From positions 222,137-286,136 of the forward strand of contig NZ_JAUSRN010000008.1 of assembly GCF_030811855.1 (NCBI RefSeq): 64,000 nt of DNA, read 5' to 3'. Shown in pieces: positions 29,045 through 38,763 of the stretch (its first letter is position 1; every line of letters starts with the position of its first letter). The notes below the pieces were generated by a model, which was not told the DNA's origin, searched no databases, and saw only the letters and a program-made list of their open reading frames with translations. This DNA is from Variovorax paradoxus (lineage in GTDB: Bacteria > Pseudomonadota > Gammaproteobacteria > Burkholderiales > Burkholderiaceae_C). The position numbers and the translations under genes are program-made.

Positions 29045-29488
29045 CTACCGCAGCACGAGCACCGGCAGCGTGGAGTGCGTCAGCACGTGCTGCGTCTCGC
29101 TGCCCAGCAGCAGCCGCTTGATGCCCTTGCGGCCGTGCGAGGCCATCACGATCAGGTCGCACTTGTGCTTCTTTGCCGTAGCGACGATCGATTCGGCCAC
29201 CAGGTCCGAGTTGGCGATGGCCGTCTTCAGCGGCACGCCGCTGGCGGCTGCGCGCGTCTCTACCGCGTCGAGCATGCCTTGCGCCTTGTCGGCCCATTGC
29301 TTCTCCACCCGCGCGATGTCTTCGGGGGAAAAGGACATGGCGCCGTCGAAATAGCTCTTCGGGTAGCGCGGCACCACGGTGAGCGCCACCAGGTCGGCCT
29401 CGTTCCGGGCCGCGATGGCGATGGCGCTGGTGACGGCTTTCTTGGAAAGCGTGGAGCCGTCGGTGGCCACGAGGATGCGCTTGAACAT
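29045..29488 (-). CDS. Universal stress protein A family
   Basis: This 147-residue UspA domain starts MFKRILVATDGS and has the ATP-binding signature G-x2-G-x9-GS (SHGRKGIKRLLLGSETQHVL). The start at 29488 follows the family; the open frame continues upstream without support. An FNR-type box (29546-29559) is centred 64 bases upstream of the ATG. A hairpin (29036-29055) covers the stop codon but has no T-run. It is one of three UspA genes between 29 and 49 kb. Confidence 0.95.
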   Translation of the reverse strand: MFKRILVATDGSTLSKKAVTSAIAIAARNEADLVALTVVPRYPKSYFDGAMSFSPEDIARVEKQWADKAQGMLDAVETRAAASGVPLKTAIANSDLVAESIVATAKKHKCDLIVMASHGRKGIKRLLLGSETQHVLTHSTLPVLVLR

Positions 29489-29545
29489 GGTGTTCTCTTC
29501 GGAGGAAATGTGCAGCCAGCTTAGGCACGCTGCCCCGCGCGCCCC

Positions 29546-29559
29546 TTGATGCAGATCAA
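29546..29559. promoter_or_regulatory. FNR/Anr box between usp and ccoI
   Basis: Exact TTGAT-GCAG-ATCAA. Toward usp, TAAGCT (29518-29523 on the minus strand) lies 32 bases from the box centre, giving a class II start near 29511 and a 23-base leader. Toward ccoI, the same spacing puts TAGCCT at 29582-29587 and the start at about 29594, the ATG itself. Confidence 0.88.
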
Positions 29560-29593
29560 ACGAGAGCCTGGCCGCGGCCCTTAGCCTTGCCCG

Positions 29594-31927
29594 ATGCAAG
29601 CTGCGCTCGCCCCTTTCTCCCCGGCCGCTGCGCTCCCACGGGCACCCCGTGAGGAGTGGCAGGTGCTCGATGATCCCTCCGAATGGACTGCGTTTGGCCG
29701 CGCGCTCGACGAAGCCGCCGGCGCCGCCACCGGGCGGTGGGAGTCGCAGGTGGCCGTGGAAGGCATGCATTGCGCGGCCTGCGGCCTCACCGTGGAAACG
29801 GCGCTGCTGCACGTGCCCGGCGTGCTCGAAGTGCAGGTCAACGCCGCGAGCCAGCGTGCGCGCGTGGTGTGGTCCGCCGCACAGACGCGGCCCTCCCGCT
29901 GGTTCGAGGCCTCCGAGGCCGCGGGCTATCGGTTGGTGCCGGCCGCGGACAGCTCCGCGCGCGAGCGCCGTTCGCGCGAACTGGGGCTTGCCTTATGGCG
30001 CTGGCTGGTGTCGGGCTTCTGCATGATGCAGGTGATGATGTATGCCTACCCGGCGTACATCGCGCAGCCCGGCGAGATGACGGCTGACGCGGCGCAGTTG
30101 CTTCGCTGGGCTTCGTGGGTGCTCACGCTGCCCGTGCTTTTCTTTTCGTGCGGCCCGTTCTTCCGCAGCGCATGGCGTGACCTGCGCAACGGGCGCATCG
30201 GCATGGATCTGCCGGTGGCCTTCGGCATCGCCATTGCCTTCGCGGTCAGCAGCGCGGCCACTTTCGACGGCGCGGGGGTGCTCGGCCGCGAGGTGTATTT
30301 CGACTCGCTGACCATGTTCGTGTTCTTCCTCCTCACGGGCCGCTGGCTCGAGGCGCGGCTGAGGGACCGCACGGCAGGCTCGCTCGAGGCCGTGATGAAC
30401 CGCTTGCCCGACAGCATCGAACGCCTGGAAGCCGATGGCGGCTGGCAGCGCGTGGCAGTGCGCCGCCTGGCCGCGGGCGACGTGGTGCGGGTGCGCCCCG
30501 GCGAGGCGTTTCCAGCCGACGGCGTGCTGATCGACGGCGGCACCAGCACCGACGAGGCGCTGCTCACCGGCGAATCGCGTCCCGTGCCGCGTGCGCGCGG
30601 CGAGCGCGTGCTGGCGGGCAGCCACAACGTCTCGGCCACCGTGCAGGTGCGCATCGAATCGGTGGGCGAGGGCACGCGCTTCGCACAGATCGTGCGGCTG
30701 ATGGAAAGCGCCGCGCTGAGCAAGCCGCGCCTGGCCCAGCTGGCGGACCGGATCGCACGGCCGTTCCTCATCCTCGTGCTGGCCTCGGCCGCCGGGGCCG
30801 CAGCTTTCTGGTGGCATGCCGATTCGAGCAAGGCTCTGATGGTGGCGGTGGCGGTACTGATCGTGACCTGCCCATGCGCGCTCTCGCTTGCCACGCCAGC
30901 CGCCATGCTCGCGAGCGCGGGGGCGCTGGCGCGGGGCGGCGTGCTGACCTCGAACCTGCAGGCACTGGAGGCGCTGGCCTCGGTCGATACGGTGGTCTTC
31001 GACAAGACCGGTACGCTGACTGGCGACACCCCGCGTCTTGAGCGCGTGTATTGCCGGCAGGGTTTGCGCCCCGGCGATGCGCTGGAGATCGGCGCGGCCC
31101 TGGGCGTGCACTCGCTGCATCCCGGCGCACGTGCGCTGGTGAACGCATGGAACGCCCAGTTCCGTTCGCCGCCCGCATGGGAAGTGACGCAGCCCGCCGA
31201 ATTGGCGGGCCTCGGCCTCGAAGGCCTGCTGCGCCGAAGCGCGAGCGCCGACGGCCCCGCCCGCAGCGTGCGGCTGGGCTCCGCAAGCCATTGCAAGGTG
31301 CCGCCGCTGCAGGTCGAGTCGCCGCAGGTTCATTTGAGCGACGAAGAGGGCTGGCTCGCGAGCTTCGTGCTTGCCGAGGAACTGCGCCCGGACGCCGCCG
31401 CCGCGGTGGCGGCGCTGCAGGCCGAAGGCATCACGGTGCGCCTGCTCTCCGGCGACCGCGACAGCGCGGCCCGCGAGATCGCCGCGAGCGCCGGCATTCC
31501 CTTTGCCCAGGGCGGCTGTACGCCCGAAGACAAGCTGGAGGTGCTGTGGCGGCTGCAGGCCGAAGGCCGGCAGGTGGCGATGGTGGGCGACGGCCTCAAC
31601 GACGGCCCTTCGCTGGCGCGCGCGAATGCGTCCTTTGCCTTCGGCCGCGCGGTGCCGCTCTCGCGTGCGCGGGCCGATTTCGTCGTGCTCGGCGATGCGC
31701 TTTCGTCAATTCCGCGCACCATCGCGCAGGCGCGGCGAACGCTGCACGTGGTGCGGCAGAACCTTGCATGGGCGGCAGGCTACAACGCGCTGTGCGTGCC
31801 GCTGGCCATTGCCGGCTGGCTGCCCGCGTGGCTCGCGGGCCTGGGCATGGCGGCGAGCTCGCTGGTGGTGGTGCTCAATGCGGCGCGGCTCGCGGCCGGG
31901 GACACCGGGAACAAGGCGGTTCGCTGA
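29594..31927 (+). CDS. ccoI: Cu+-exporting P1B-type ATPase for cbb3 oxidase assembly
   Basis: This 777-residue protein has an N-terminal heavy-metal domain (GMHCAACG near 56), eight predicted membrane segments, the CPC metal-transport motif ([14 protein letters not shown]), DKTGTLTGD phosphorylation site and GDGLNDGP hinge. It supplies copper to the CuB centre of CcoN. It is followed by ccoS with a one-base overlap, the usual ccoIS pair. No ribosome site is visible before the ATG and the FNR-predicted transcription start falls on it. Confidence 0.96.
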   Translation: MQAALAPFSPAAALPRAPREEWQVLDDPSEWTAFGRALDEAAGAATGRWESQVAVEGMHCAACGLTVETALLHVPGVLEVQVNAASQRARVVWSAAQTRPSRWFEASEAAGYRLVPAADSSARERRSRELGLALWRWLVSGFCMMQVMMYAYPAYIAQPGEMTADAAQLLRWASWVLTLPVLFFSCGPFFRSAWRDLRNGRIGMDLPVAFGIAIAFAVSSAATFDGAGVLGREVYFDSLTMFVFFLLTGRWLEARLRDRTAGSLEAVMNRLPDSIERLEADGGWQRVAVRRLAAGDVVRVRPGEAFPADGVLIDGGTSTDEALLTGESRPVPRARGERVLAGSHNVSATVQVRIESVGEGTRFAQIVRLMESAALSKPRLAQLADRIARPFLILVLASAAGAAAFWWHADSSKALMVAVAVLIVTCPCALSLATPAAMLASAGALARGGVLTSNLQALEALASVDTVVFDKTGTLTGDTPRLERVYCRQGLRPGDALEIGAALGVHSLHPGARALVNAWNAQFRSPPAWEVTQPAELAGLGLEGLLRRSASADGPARSVRLGSASHCKVPPLQVESPQVHLSDEEGWLASFVLAEELRPDAAAAVAALQAEGITVRLLSGDRDSAAREIAASAGIPFAQGGCTPEDKLEVLWRLQAEGRQVAMVGDGLNDGPSLARANASFAFGRAVPLSRARADFVVLGDALSSIPRTIAQARRTLHVVRQNLAWAAGYNALCVPLAIAGWLPAWLAGLGMAASSLVVVLNAARLAAGDTGNKAVR

Positions 31928-32064
31928 TGGACATCCTCTTTCTCCTGATCCCGCTGTCGGTCGTGCTGGTGCTCGCCATCCTCGGCGGCCTGTGGTGGGC
32001 CATCGAGCGTGGGCAATTCGACGACATCGAGATCGAAGGCGACCGGATCCTGCAAGGCGATTGA
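31927..32064 (+). CDS. ccoS: cbb3 oxidase maturation protein CcoS
   Basis: This 45-residue single-span membrane protein ([20 protein letters not shown] then [15 protein letters not shown]) has the typical CcoS form, including the WAIxxGQFDD stretch and a short acidic tail. It is needed for cofactor insertion into CcoN in Rhodobacter. Its first base is the last base of the ccoI stop codon, and its own stop lies inside the next FNR box. Confidence 0.94.
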   Translation: MDILFLLIPLSVVLVLAILGGLWWAIERGQFDDIEIEGDRILQGD

Positions 32065-32074
32065 TCTGCATCAA
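32061..32074. promoter_or_regulatory. FNR/Anr box upstream of ccoN
   Basis: Exact TTGAT-CTGC-ATCAA overlapping the ccoS stop. GACACT at 32097-32102 is a plausible -10, 32 bases from the box centre; the predicted start near 32109 leaves a 21-base leader to ccoN. Confidence 0.9.
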
Positions 32075-32129
32075 ACCCGCCAGAGGGGTGCGCGGGGACA
32101 CTGGCTGCAGTCCATCAAGAGGCAGCACG

Positions 32130-33569
32130 ATGCAAGAACCCAATCCTCCCGCAGCGGCTTACGACGATACCGTCGTCAGGCAGTTCGCCCTCATGTCCGT
32201 CGTCTGGGGCGTGGTCGGCATGCTCGTTGGCGTGATCATCGCCTCGCAGCTGGCATGGCCCGAGCTCAACCTTGGCATTCCATGGCTCAGCTACGGCCGC
32301 CTGCGGCCGCTGCACACCAACGCGGTGATCTTCGCGTTTGGCGGCTGCGCGCTCATGGCCACCAGCTTTCACGTGGTGCAGCGCACTTGCCAGGTCCGGT
32401 TGTTCGCACCGGCGCTCGCGTCGTTCGTGTTCTGGGGCTGGCAGGCCGTGATCGTGGCCGCCGCAATCAGCCTGCCGCTGGGCTACACCACGGGCAAGGA
32501 ATACGCCGAACTCGAATGGCCGATCGACATCCTCATCGCGGCGGTGTGGGTGTCCTATGCAGTCGTGTTCTTCGGCACCATCGGCGTTCGCAAGGTGCGC
32601 CACATCTACGTTGCGAACTGGTTCTTCGGCGCGTTCATCATCGCCGTGGCCTTGCTGCACATCGTCAACAGCGCCGAGATTCCTGCCGGCTGGATGAAGA
32701 GCTACTCAGCCTATGCGGGCGTGCAGGACGCCATGGTGCAGTGGTGGTACGGCCACAACGCGGTGGGCTTCTTCCTCACCGCGGGCTTCCTCGGAATGAT
32801 GTACTACTACATCCCCAAGCAGGCAGGCCGGCCGGTGTATTCGTACCGGCTCTCCATCGTCCACTTCTGGGCGCTGATCTTCACCTACATGTGGGCCGGC
32901 CCGCACCACCTGCACTACACGGCGCTGCCGGACTGGACGCAGTCGCTGGGCATGGTGTTCTCGCTGATCCTGCTGGCACCGAGCTGGGGTGGAATGATCA
33001 ACGGCGTGATGACGCTCTCGGGCGCCTGGCACAAGCTGCGCACCGACCCGATCCTGCGCTTCCTCATCGTGGCGCTGTCGTTCTACGGCATGGCGACCTT
33101 CGAGGGACCCATGATGTCCATCAAGACCGTCAACGCGCTGAGTCACTACACCGACTGGACCGTCGGCCACGTGCATGCCGGCGCGCTCGGCTGGGTCGGA
33201 TTCATCACCATGGGCTCGCTCTACTACCTGATCCCGCGCATGTACGGCCGCACGGAGATGTACAGCGTGAAGGCCATCGATGCGCACTTCTGGATCGCCA
33301 CCATCGGCATCGTGCTGTACATCGCCGCCATGTGGATCGCCGGTGTCATGCAGGGCCTGATGTGGCGCGCCATCAACCCCGACGGCACGCTCACCTACAC
33401 CTTCGTGGAGAGCGTGAAGGCCACCTTCCCGTTCTACGTGGTGCGGCTGGCCGGCGGCCTGCTGTACCTGGGCGGCATGCTGGTGATGGCGTGGAACGTG
33501 TGGATGACCGTGATCTCGGGGCGTTCGGTTCCGGCGTCGATCCCATCCGTTGCCATTGCCCACGCCTGA
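32130..33569 (+). CDS. ccoN: cbb3-type cytochrome c oxidase subunit I
   Basis: This 479-residue, 12-span haem-copper oxidase catalytic subunit has the haem and CuB His motifs: [37 protein letters not shown] and [12 protein letters not shown]. The high-spin haem b3 and low-spin haem b ligands are all present. It reduces oxygen with high affinity at low oxygen tension. It leads ccoNOQP-G-H-hemN under an FNR box. Confidence 0.98.
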   Translation: MQEPNPPAAAYDDTVVRQFALMSVVWGVVGMLVGVIIASQLAWPELNLGIPWLSYGRLRPLHTNAVIFAFGGCALMATSFHVVQRTCQVRLFAPALASFVFWGWQAVIVAAAISLPLGYTTGKEYAELEWPIDILIAAVWVSYAVVFFGTIGVRKVRHIYVANWFFGAFIIAVALLHIVNSAEIPAGWMKSYSAYAGVQDAMVQWWYGHNAVGFFLTAGFLGMMYYYIPKQAGRPVYSYRLSIVHFWALIFTYMWAGPHHLHYTALPDWTQSLGMVFSLILLAPSWGGMINGVMTLSGAWHKLRTDPILRFLIVALSFYGMATFEGPMMSIKTVNALSHYTDWTVGHVHAGALGWVGFITMGSLYYLIPRMYGRTEMYSVKAIDAHFWIATIGIVLYIAAMWIAGVMQGLMWRAINPDGTLTYTFVESVKATFPFYVVRLAGGLLYLGGMLVMAWNVWMTVISGRSVPASIPSVAIAHA

Positions 33570-33578
33570 GGAATACGC

Positions 33579-34211
33579 ATGAACCCGAACCCCGAACAAA
33601 AGAGCAGCGGCTTCACCCACGAGAAGGTGGAGACCAACAACCTGCTGATGATCGTGCTGATCCTCGTGGTGATCGCCATCGGCGGCATGGTCGAGATCGT
33701 GCCGCTGTTCTTCCAGAAGTCGACCACCGAAGCGATCCAGGGCCTGAAGCCGCACACCGCGCTGCAGCTCGCCGGCCGCGACGTCTACCTGCGCGAGGGT
33801 TGCTACAACTGCCATTCGCAGATGATCCGCCCCTTTCGCTCGGAGACGCTGCGCTACGGCCACTATTCGGTGGCGGGCGAGTTCGTCTACGACCACCCGT
33901 TTCAGTGGGGCAGCAAGCGCACTGGCCCCGACCTGCACCGCGTGGGCGGCAAGTACAGCGACGAGTGGCAGCGCATCCACTTGAACAACCCGCGCGACCT
34001 GGTACCCGAGTCGAACATGCCGGCCTATTCGTGGCTCGAGAAGAACGTGGTCGACGCCGACGCCATTCCGCGCCGCATGCGCGCGCTGCGCCAGGTCGGC
34101 GTGCCGTACTCGGACGAGGAAATCGCCCGCGCGGCCGAAGACGTTCGCGGCAAGACCGAGCTGGACGCGACGGTGGCGTATTTGCAATCGCTGGGCCTCG
34201 CGCTCAAGTAA
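33579..34211 (+). CDS. ccoO: cbb3 oxidase mono-haem cytochrome c subunit
   Basis: This 210-residue protein has an N-terminal membrane anchor ([23 protein letters not shown]), then one c-type haem site CYNCH near 70 and the [11 protein letters not shown] and [10 protein letters not shown] (Met ligand) segments of CcoO. It passes electrons from CcoP to CcoN. It starts nine bases after ccoN. Confidence 0.97.
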   Translation: MNPNPEQKSSGFTHEKVETNNLLMIVLILVVIAIGGMVEIVPLFFQKSTTEAIQGLKPHTALQLAGRDVYLREGCYNCHSQMIRPFRSETLRYGHYSVAGEFVYDHPFQWGSKRTGPDLHRVGGKYSDEWQRIHLNNPRDLVPESNMPAYSWLEKNVVDADAIPRRMRALRQVGVPYSDEEIARAAEDVRGKTELDATVAYLQSLGLALK

Positions 34212-34224
34212 GGAGCACCCGACC

Positions 34225-34365
34225 ATGATCGACCTCACCACCCTGCGCGTTGCCGCCACCGTGCTTTGCTTTGCGCTTTTCCTCGGCATTGTGGGCTGGG
34301 CCTTCGCCCGCCGCAACGCCGCGCGCTTCGACGAAGCCGCCCGCCTGCCGTTCGAGCAAGACTGA
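34225..34365 (+). CDS. ccoQ: cbb3 oxidase subunit CcoQ
   Basis: This 46-residue protein (MIDLTTLRVAATVLCFALFL then GIVGWAFARRNAARFDEAAR) has a single membrane span with the GIxxWAF...R..RFDEAA signature of CcoQ. AGGAG lies upstream of the ATG. It stabilises the ccoNOP complex. The gene is short but its place between ccoO and ccoP makes the call secure. Confidence 0.95.
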   Translation: MIDLTTLRVAATVLCFALFLGIVGWAFARRNAARFDEAARLPFEQD

Positions 34366-34381
34366 AGAAGAGGGGCCCACG

Positions 34382-35293
34382 ATGAGCGATTTCGTCAACA
34401 ACTTCTGGTCCAACTACGTTGCGGCCGGCACTGTGCTGAGCATCCTCGGATGCATGCTGCTGCTGTGGCTCACAGCCCGCAAGCGCGTGGCCTCCGATGC
34501 GGACAACACCACCGGCCACGTGTGGGACGAGGACCTGCGCGAATCCAACAACCCGCTGCCCATGTGGTGGGTCGGCCTGTTCGTGTTGACCATCTTTTTC
34601 TCGGTCGGCTACCTCGTGGTCTTTCCGGGCCTGGGCAGTTTCAGCGGACAGGCGAACTGGAGCACCAGGAGCGAGTACGACACCGAAGTCGACAAGGCCA
34701 ACCAGGCGCTGGCGCCGGTCTACGCGAGCTTTGCCGCCATGCCGATGGAAGACGTCGCACGCGAGCCCAAGGCCATGGCCATCGGCGAACGATTGTTCAT
34801 GAACAACTGCTCCCAGTGCCACGGCTCCGACGCGCGCGGCAGCAAGGGCTTTCCCAACCTGACCGATAAGGACTGGCTGCACGGCGGCGCACCCGAGAAG
34901 ATCGCCGAGACCATCACCAAGGGCCGCACCGGCGTGATGCCGCCCATGGCGGCGGCAGTCGGCACGCAGGAAGAGGTGAAGAACCTGGCGAACTACGTGC
35001 TGAGCCTTTCCGGCGCGCCGCACGACTCGGTGCGCGCGGGCCTCGGCAAGTCCAAGTTCACGGTGTGCGCCGCCTGCCACGGCATCGGTGGCGTCGGCAA
35101 CCAGGCCGTGGGTGCGCCCAACCTTGCCGACAAGGTCTGGCTGCACGGCTATGGCGAAAGCGCCATCGTGCAGATCGTCAACGCCGGCAAGCACAGCGAA
35201 ATGCCGGCGCAGGAAGGCCGCCTCACCGAGGCGCAGATCAAGCTGCTCGCTTCCTACGTGTGGGGCCTTTCGAACCCCGTCACGGGGCCCTGA
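34382..35293 (+). CDS. ccoP: cbb3 oxidase di-haem cytochrome c subunit
   Basis: This 303-residue protein has two N-terminal membrane spans (about 13-31 and 60-80) separated by the TGHVWDEDLRESNNPLPMWW motif, then two cytochrome c domains with CSQCH near 141 and CAACH near 228, each followed by a Met ligand (GVMPPM, SEMPAQ). It receives electrons from soluble cytochrome c or the bc1 complex. Confidence 0.97.
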   Translation: MSDFVNNFWSNYVAAGTVLSILGCMLLLWLTARKRVASDADNTTGHVWDEDLRESNNPLPMWWVGLFVLTIFFSVGYLVVFPGLGSFSGQANWSTRSEYDTEVDKANQALAPVYASFAAMPMEDVAREPKAMAIGERLFMNNCSQCHGSDARGSKGFPNLTDKDWLHGGAPEKIAETITKGRTGVMPPMAAAVGTQEEVKNLANYVLSLSGAPHDSVRAGLGKSKFTVCAACHGIGGVGNQAVGAPNLADKVWLHGYGESAIVQIVNAGKHSEMPAQEGRLTEAQIKLLASYVWGLSNPVTGP

Positions 35294-35312
35294 CTTCCGC
35301 GGCTGTCTCATC

Positions 35313-36773
35313 ATGGATTCACCCGCCCCCGTTCCTGCATCGGCACCGGCTGCCAGCTCCCCCGCGCGCAAGATCATTCCGATCGTTCCGGTGGAGAGCG
35401 ACTCGGTCGGCCTGTACGAAGCCACGAAGAAGATCTATCCGCGCACCGTGCGCGGCATGTTCGCGCGCTGGCGCTGGGCCATGGTGTTCCTGACCCAGCT
35501 GGTGTTCTATGGCCTGCCGTGGGCTGAGTGGGGCGAGCGGCAGCTGGTGCTATTCGACCTGGCGGCGCGGCGCTTCTACATTTTCGGGCTGGTGCTGTAT
35601 CCGCAGGACCTGATCTACCTGTCGGGCCTGCTGGTGGTCAGTGCTCTGGCGCTCTTTCTCTTCACCGCGGTGGCCGGGCGGCTGTGGTGCGGCTTCGCCT
35701 GCCCGCAGACGGTCTACACCGAGATCTTCATGTGGGTGGAGCACAAGATCGAAGGCAACCGCACAGCGCGCATGCGGCTGGACGCCGAACCCATGTCGCT
35801 CGAGAAGCTGGTGAAGAAGTGGTTCAAGCACCTTGTGTGGATCGGCATCGCGCTGTGGACCGGATTCACCTTCGTGGGCTACTTCACGCCCATTCGAGAC
35901 CTGGGCTTGGCGTTCCTGCAGACCCGCATGGGCTCGTGGGAAGTGTTCTGGGTTTTCTTCTACGGTTTTGCGACCTATGGCAACGCGGGCTTCATGCGCG
36001 AGCAGGTGTGCAAGTACATGTGCCCGTATGCACGCTTCCAGAGCGCCATGTTCGACCGCGACACGCTCATCGTCACCTACGACCCGAAGCGCGGCGAGCC
36101 GCGCGCGCCCAGGCGCAAGGGCCTGGACCCGCGCAGCGCGGCACTGGGCGACTGCATCGACTGCGGGCTTTGCGTGCAGGTGTGCCCCACGGGCATCGAC
36201 ATCCGCCAGGGGCTGCAATACGAATGCATCGGCTGCGGCCTTTGCGTGGACGCCTGCGACACGGTGATGCAAAAGATGGCCTATGCGCCGCGGCTCATCC
36301 GTTACGACACGCAGAACGGCATGGAGGCCGGATGGACGCGCCGCCAGCTGGTGCGCCGCGTGCTGCGCCCGCGCGTCCTGGTCTACACCGCCATCCTCGC
36401 GCTGCTGGGGGCGGGGCTCCTGGCCAGCCTCGTCGCGCGCACGCCGCTGAAGGTCGACGTGGTGCGCGACCGCGCATCGCTGGCCCGCATCGTCGAGGGC
36501 GGGCGGCTGGAGAACGTCTACCGGCTCCAGATCATGAACGCCACCGAGGAGGCGCGCCACTACCGCATTGCCGCGCACGGCATCGAAGGACTGAGCATCT
36601 CACCCGACGAGCGCGTCACGATCGATGCGGCCCAGTCGCGCTGGGTTGCGGTGCGCCTGCAGGTGCCCTACGGCGTGGTGCCGTCCGGCTCGCACACGGT
36701 GCACTTCGACATTCGGGACGAAGAGGGCGGCGTGCAGGTGTCCGAGAAAGCGGTGTTCCTGGTGCCGCGCTGA
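35313..36773 (+). CDS. ccoG: cbb3 oxidase accessory protein CcoG (FixG/RdxA-like)
   Basis: This 486-residue membrane protein with about five spans has two [4Fe-4S] ferredoxin motifs (CIDCGLCVQVCPTGIDIRQG and CIGCGLCVDACD) and a C-terminal immunoglobulin-like FixG domain. The WCGFACPQTV segment is also conserved in the family. CcoG is a cupric reductase that helps load CuB. It has a 20-base gap after ccoP. Confidence 0.96.
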   Translation: MDSPAPVPASAPAASSPARKIIPIVPVESDSVGLYEATKKIYPRTVRGMFARWRWAMVFLTQLVFYGLPWAEWGERQLVLFDLAARRFYIFGLVLYPQDLIYLSGLLVVSALALFLFTAVAGRLWCGFACPQTVYTEIFMWVEHKIEGNRTARMRLDAEPMSLEKLVKKWFKHLVWIGIALWTGFTFVGYFTPIRDLGLAFLQTRMGSWEVFWVFFYGFATYGNAGFMREQVCKYMCPYARFQSAMFDRDTLIVTYDPKRGEPRAPRRKGLDPRSAALGDCIDCGLCVQVCPTGIDIRQGLQYECIGCGLCVDACDTVMQKMAYAPRLIRYDTQNGMEAGWTRRQLVRRVLRPRVLVYTAILALLGAGLLASLVARTPLKVDVVRDRASLARIVEGGRLENVYRLQIMNATEEARHYRIAAHGIEGLSISPDERVTIDAAQSRWVAVRLQVPYGVVPSGSHTVHFDIRDEEGGVQVSEKAVFLVPR

Positions 36774-36789
36774 AGCAAGGAATCAAAAA

Positions 36790-37092
36790 ATGAAGGCGAC
36801 AAAAAACAATTGGACGGAGACGGCGGGCGACAAGCCATGGTGGCGCTACCCGCTGCTCTGGATGGTGATTGCGGGGCCCGCGCTGGTGGTGGTCGCGAGC
36901 TTCGTGACCTTCTGGGTTGCCTGGGGAAGCTCCGACCCTCTGGTGTCGCAAGACTATTACCGGCGCGGCGTCGAGATCAACAAGACCTTGGCGGACAAGG
37001 CACTGATGCCCGCCGTCACCGGCCGGAACCATGCGACCACGCCCGACGAGGCGGTGCCGGTGCCGGTGCCGCGCCGCGAGGCCAAGCCATGA
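36790..37092 (+). CDS. ccoH: FixH/CcoH family protein
   Basis: This 100-residue protein has one membrane span (LLWMVIAGPALVVVASFVTFWVAW) followed by DPLVSQDYYRRGVEINKTL, the conserved FixH stretch. The periplasmic part is shorter than in alpha-proteobacterial FixH (about 160 residues). It is needed for cbb3 assembly. Its stop overlaps the next start (ATGA). Confidence 0.9.
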   Translation: MKATKNNWTETAGDKPWWRYPLLWMVIAGPALVVVASFVTFWVAWGSSDPLVSQDYYRRGVEINKTLADKALMPAVTGRNHATTPDEAVPVPVPRREAKP

Positions 37093-37340
37093 CTTCGTCG
37101 CGGCAGCTCATCGGGGTCTTGTGGCCGGCCTTCCTGCTGGCCTGTGCCATCGAGATCCTGGTCTTCGCGATGGTCGATCCGTCCGATCTGCACTGGGGTG
37201 GCGACGCGCTGCGCATGCCGCGCCAAGGCATCTACACCGTTGCGTTCTTCGTTTTCTGGGCCATGGCGGCGGCTTCAAGCGCATTCACCGCGCTCCTGGC
37301 CATGCCACCGTCTCGCGACCTTCCCGAGCATCCGCAATGA
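37089..37340 (+). CDS. Small two-span membrane protein of the cco cluster
   Basis: This 83-residue protein has two predicted membrane segments (about 8-28 and 48-69). No named domain is recognised. It is coupled by 4-base overlaps to both ccoH upstream and hemN downstream, so it is certainly translated with them. A role in cbb3 assembly or haem supply is inferred from position only. Confidence 0.85.
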   Translation: MTSSRQLIGVLWPAFLLACAIEILVFAMVDPSDLHWGGDALRMPRQGIYTVAFFVFWAMAAASSAFTALLAMPPSRDLPEHPQ

Positions 37341-38758
37341 CCTCGACTTCCATCGCCTTTCTCGACCGCCCCGTCGTTCCAGACGCGGCGCCCCTGTCGA
37401 CCGCGTTGCTGCGCCAGTTCGACGTCGCGGGGCCGCGCTATACCTCGTATCCGACCGCCGACCGTTTCGTGGACGCCTTCGATGCCGACGATTACGCGCA
37501 GGCGCTGCAGGGACGGCGCGATGCGGGTGCTTCGGCGGCGCCGCTGTCGCTGTACGTGCACATTCCGTTCTGTGAATCGCTGTGCTACTACTGCGCCTGC
37601 AACAAGATCGTGACGAAACACCACGAGAAGGCCACCCGATACCTGGCCTATCTGGCGCGCGAAGTCCGGCTCCAGGTTGCGCAGCTCGGACGCGGCACCA
37701 CCGTGAGCCAGCTGCACCTGGGCGGCGGCACGCCCACGTTCCTGAATGATGCGGAGCTCAGCCAGCTCCTTGCCATGCTGCACGAGGCATTCGTCTTTCT
37801 TCCCGGCGGCGAGCGGTCCATCGAGATCGACCCGCGCACCGTCGATGCCGCGCGGCTCGCGCACCTGGCGTCGTTGGGCTTCAACCGGCTGAGCTTTGGC
37901 GTGCAGGACTTCGATGCCGACGTGCAGAAGGCCGTGCACCGCATCCAGCCAGCGCACCAGGTGTTCGACCTGATGGCCGAGGCGCGCGCGCTGGGCTTCA
38001 AGTCGATCAACGTCGACCTGATCTATGGCTTGCCGCGCCAGAACGAGTCGTCGTTCGAGCGCACGATGGCGCAGGTTTGCGAGCTTCGGCCCGACCGCAT
38101 CGCGCTGTATGCCTACGCCCACCTGCCCGAGCGCTTCAAGCCGCAGCGGCGCATTGCCGCGGACGAGCTGCCCGATGCGGCGGCGCGGGTGCAGATGCTC
38201 GCGCGCGCCGTGGCAACGCTCACCGAGGCCGGATACGTCTACATCGGCATGGACCATTTCGCACTGCCTGACGACCCACTTGCCGTGGCCAAGCGGGAAG
38301 GGCGGCTGCATCGTGACTTTCAGGGCTACAGCACACAGCCAGACGGCGATCTGGTCGCGCTCGGTGTTTCCGCCATCGGCCGCATCGGTGCCACCTACAG
38401 CCAGAACGCCAAGACCATCGACGGGTACTACGACCTGCTCGACCAGGGCCGGCTACCCGTGGTCCGCGGGCTTGCGCTTTCGCGCGACGACGTGTTGCGG
38501 CGTGCGGTGATCATGGCCCTGATGTGCAGGGGGCACGTCAACTTCGACGCCATGGGCGAAGCGCACCGGATCGACTTTCGCCACTACTTCGTCACCGAGT
38601 TCGCGGCGCTCGGGCCGCTGGCGGCACAGGGCCTGGTGCGCATGACCGACCATGACCTCGACGTGACGCCGCAAGGATGGTTCGTGGTGCGCGCCATTGC
38701 CATGGTGTTCGACCGGTACAGCCGCGAGAACCGCACCCGCTTTTCGCGCGTGGTCTGA
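37337..38758 (+). CDS. hemN: Oxygen-independent coproporphyrinogen III oxidase
   Basis: This 473-residue radical SAM enzyme has the cluster motif Cys79-x3-Cys83-x2-Cys86 with Cys88 (PFCESLCYYCAC), LHLGGGTPTFL, the DLIYGLPRQ segment and the C-terminal HemN domain. It makes protoporphyrinogen precursors without oxygen. The N-terminal PRYTSYPTADRF block identifies true HemN rather than the HemW paralogue. It is coupled to the preceding small gene by ATGA, so it shares the FNR-controlled cco transcript. Confidence 0.97.
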   Translation: MTSTSIAFLDRPVVPDAAPLSTALLRQFDVAGPRYTSYPTADRFVDAFDADDYAQALQGRRDAGASAAPLSLYVHIPFCESLCYYCACNKIVTKHHEKATRYLAYLAREVRLQVAQLGRGTTVSQLHLGGGTPTFLNDAELSQLLAMLHEAFVFLPGGERSIEIDPRTVDAARLAHLASLGFNRLSFGVQDFDADVQKAVHRIQPAHQVFDLMAEARALGFKSINVDLIYGLPRQNESSFERTMAQVCELRPDRIALYAYAHLPERFKPQRRIAADELPDAAARVQMLARAVATLTEAGYVYIGMDHFALPDDPLAVAKREGRLHRDFQGYSTQPDGDLVALGVSAIGRIGATYSQNAKTIDGYYDLLDQGRLPVVRGLALSRDDVLRRAVIMALMCRGHVNFDAMGEAHRIDFRHYFVTEFAALGPLAAQGLVRMTDHDLDVTPQGWFVVRAIAMVFDRYSRENRTRFSRVV

Positions 38759-38763
38759 AAAGC

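Noticed and set aside
29036..29055. Perfect 8-bp hairpin TGCTGCGG/CCGCAGCA between araC-type gene and usp
   Set aside because: It covers the usp stop codon and has no T-run on either strand, so it is not listed as a terminator.
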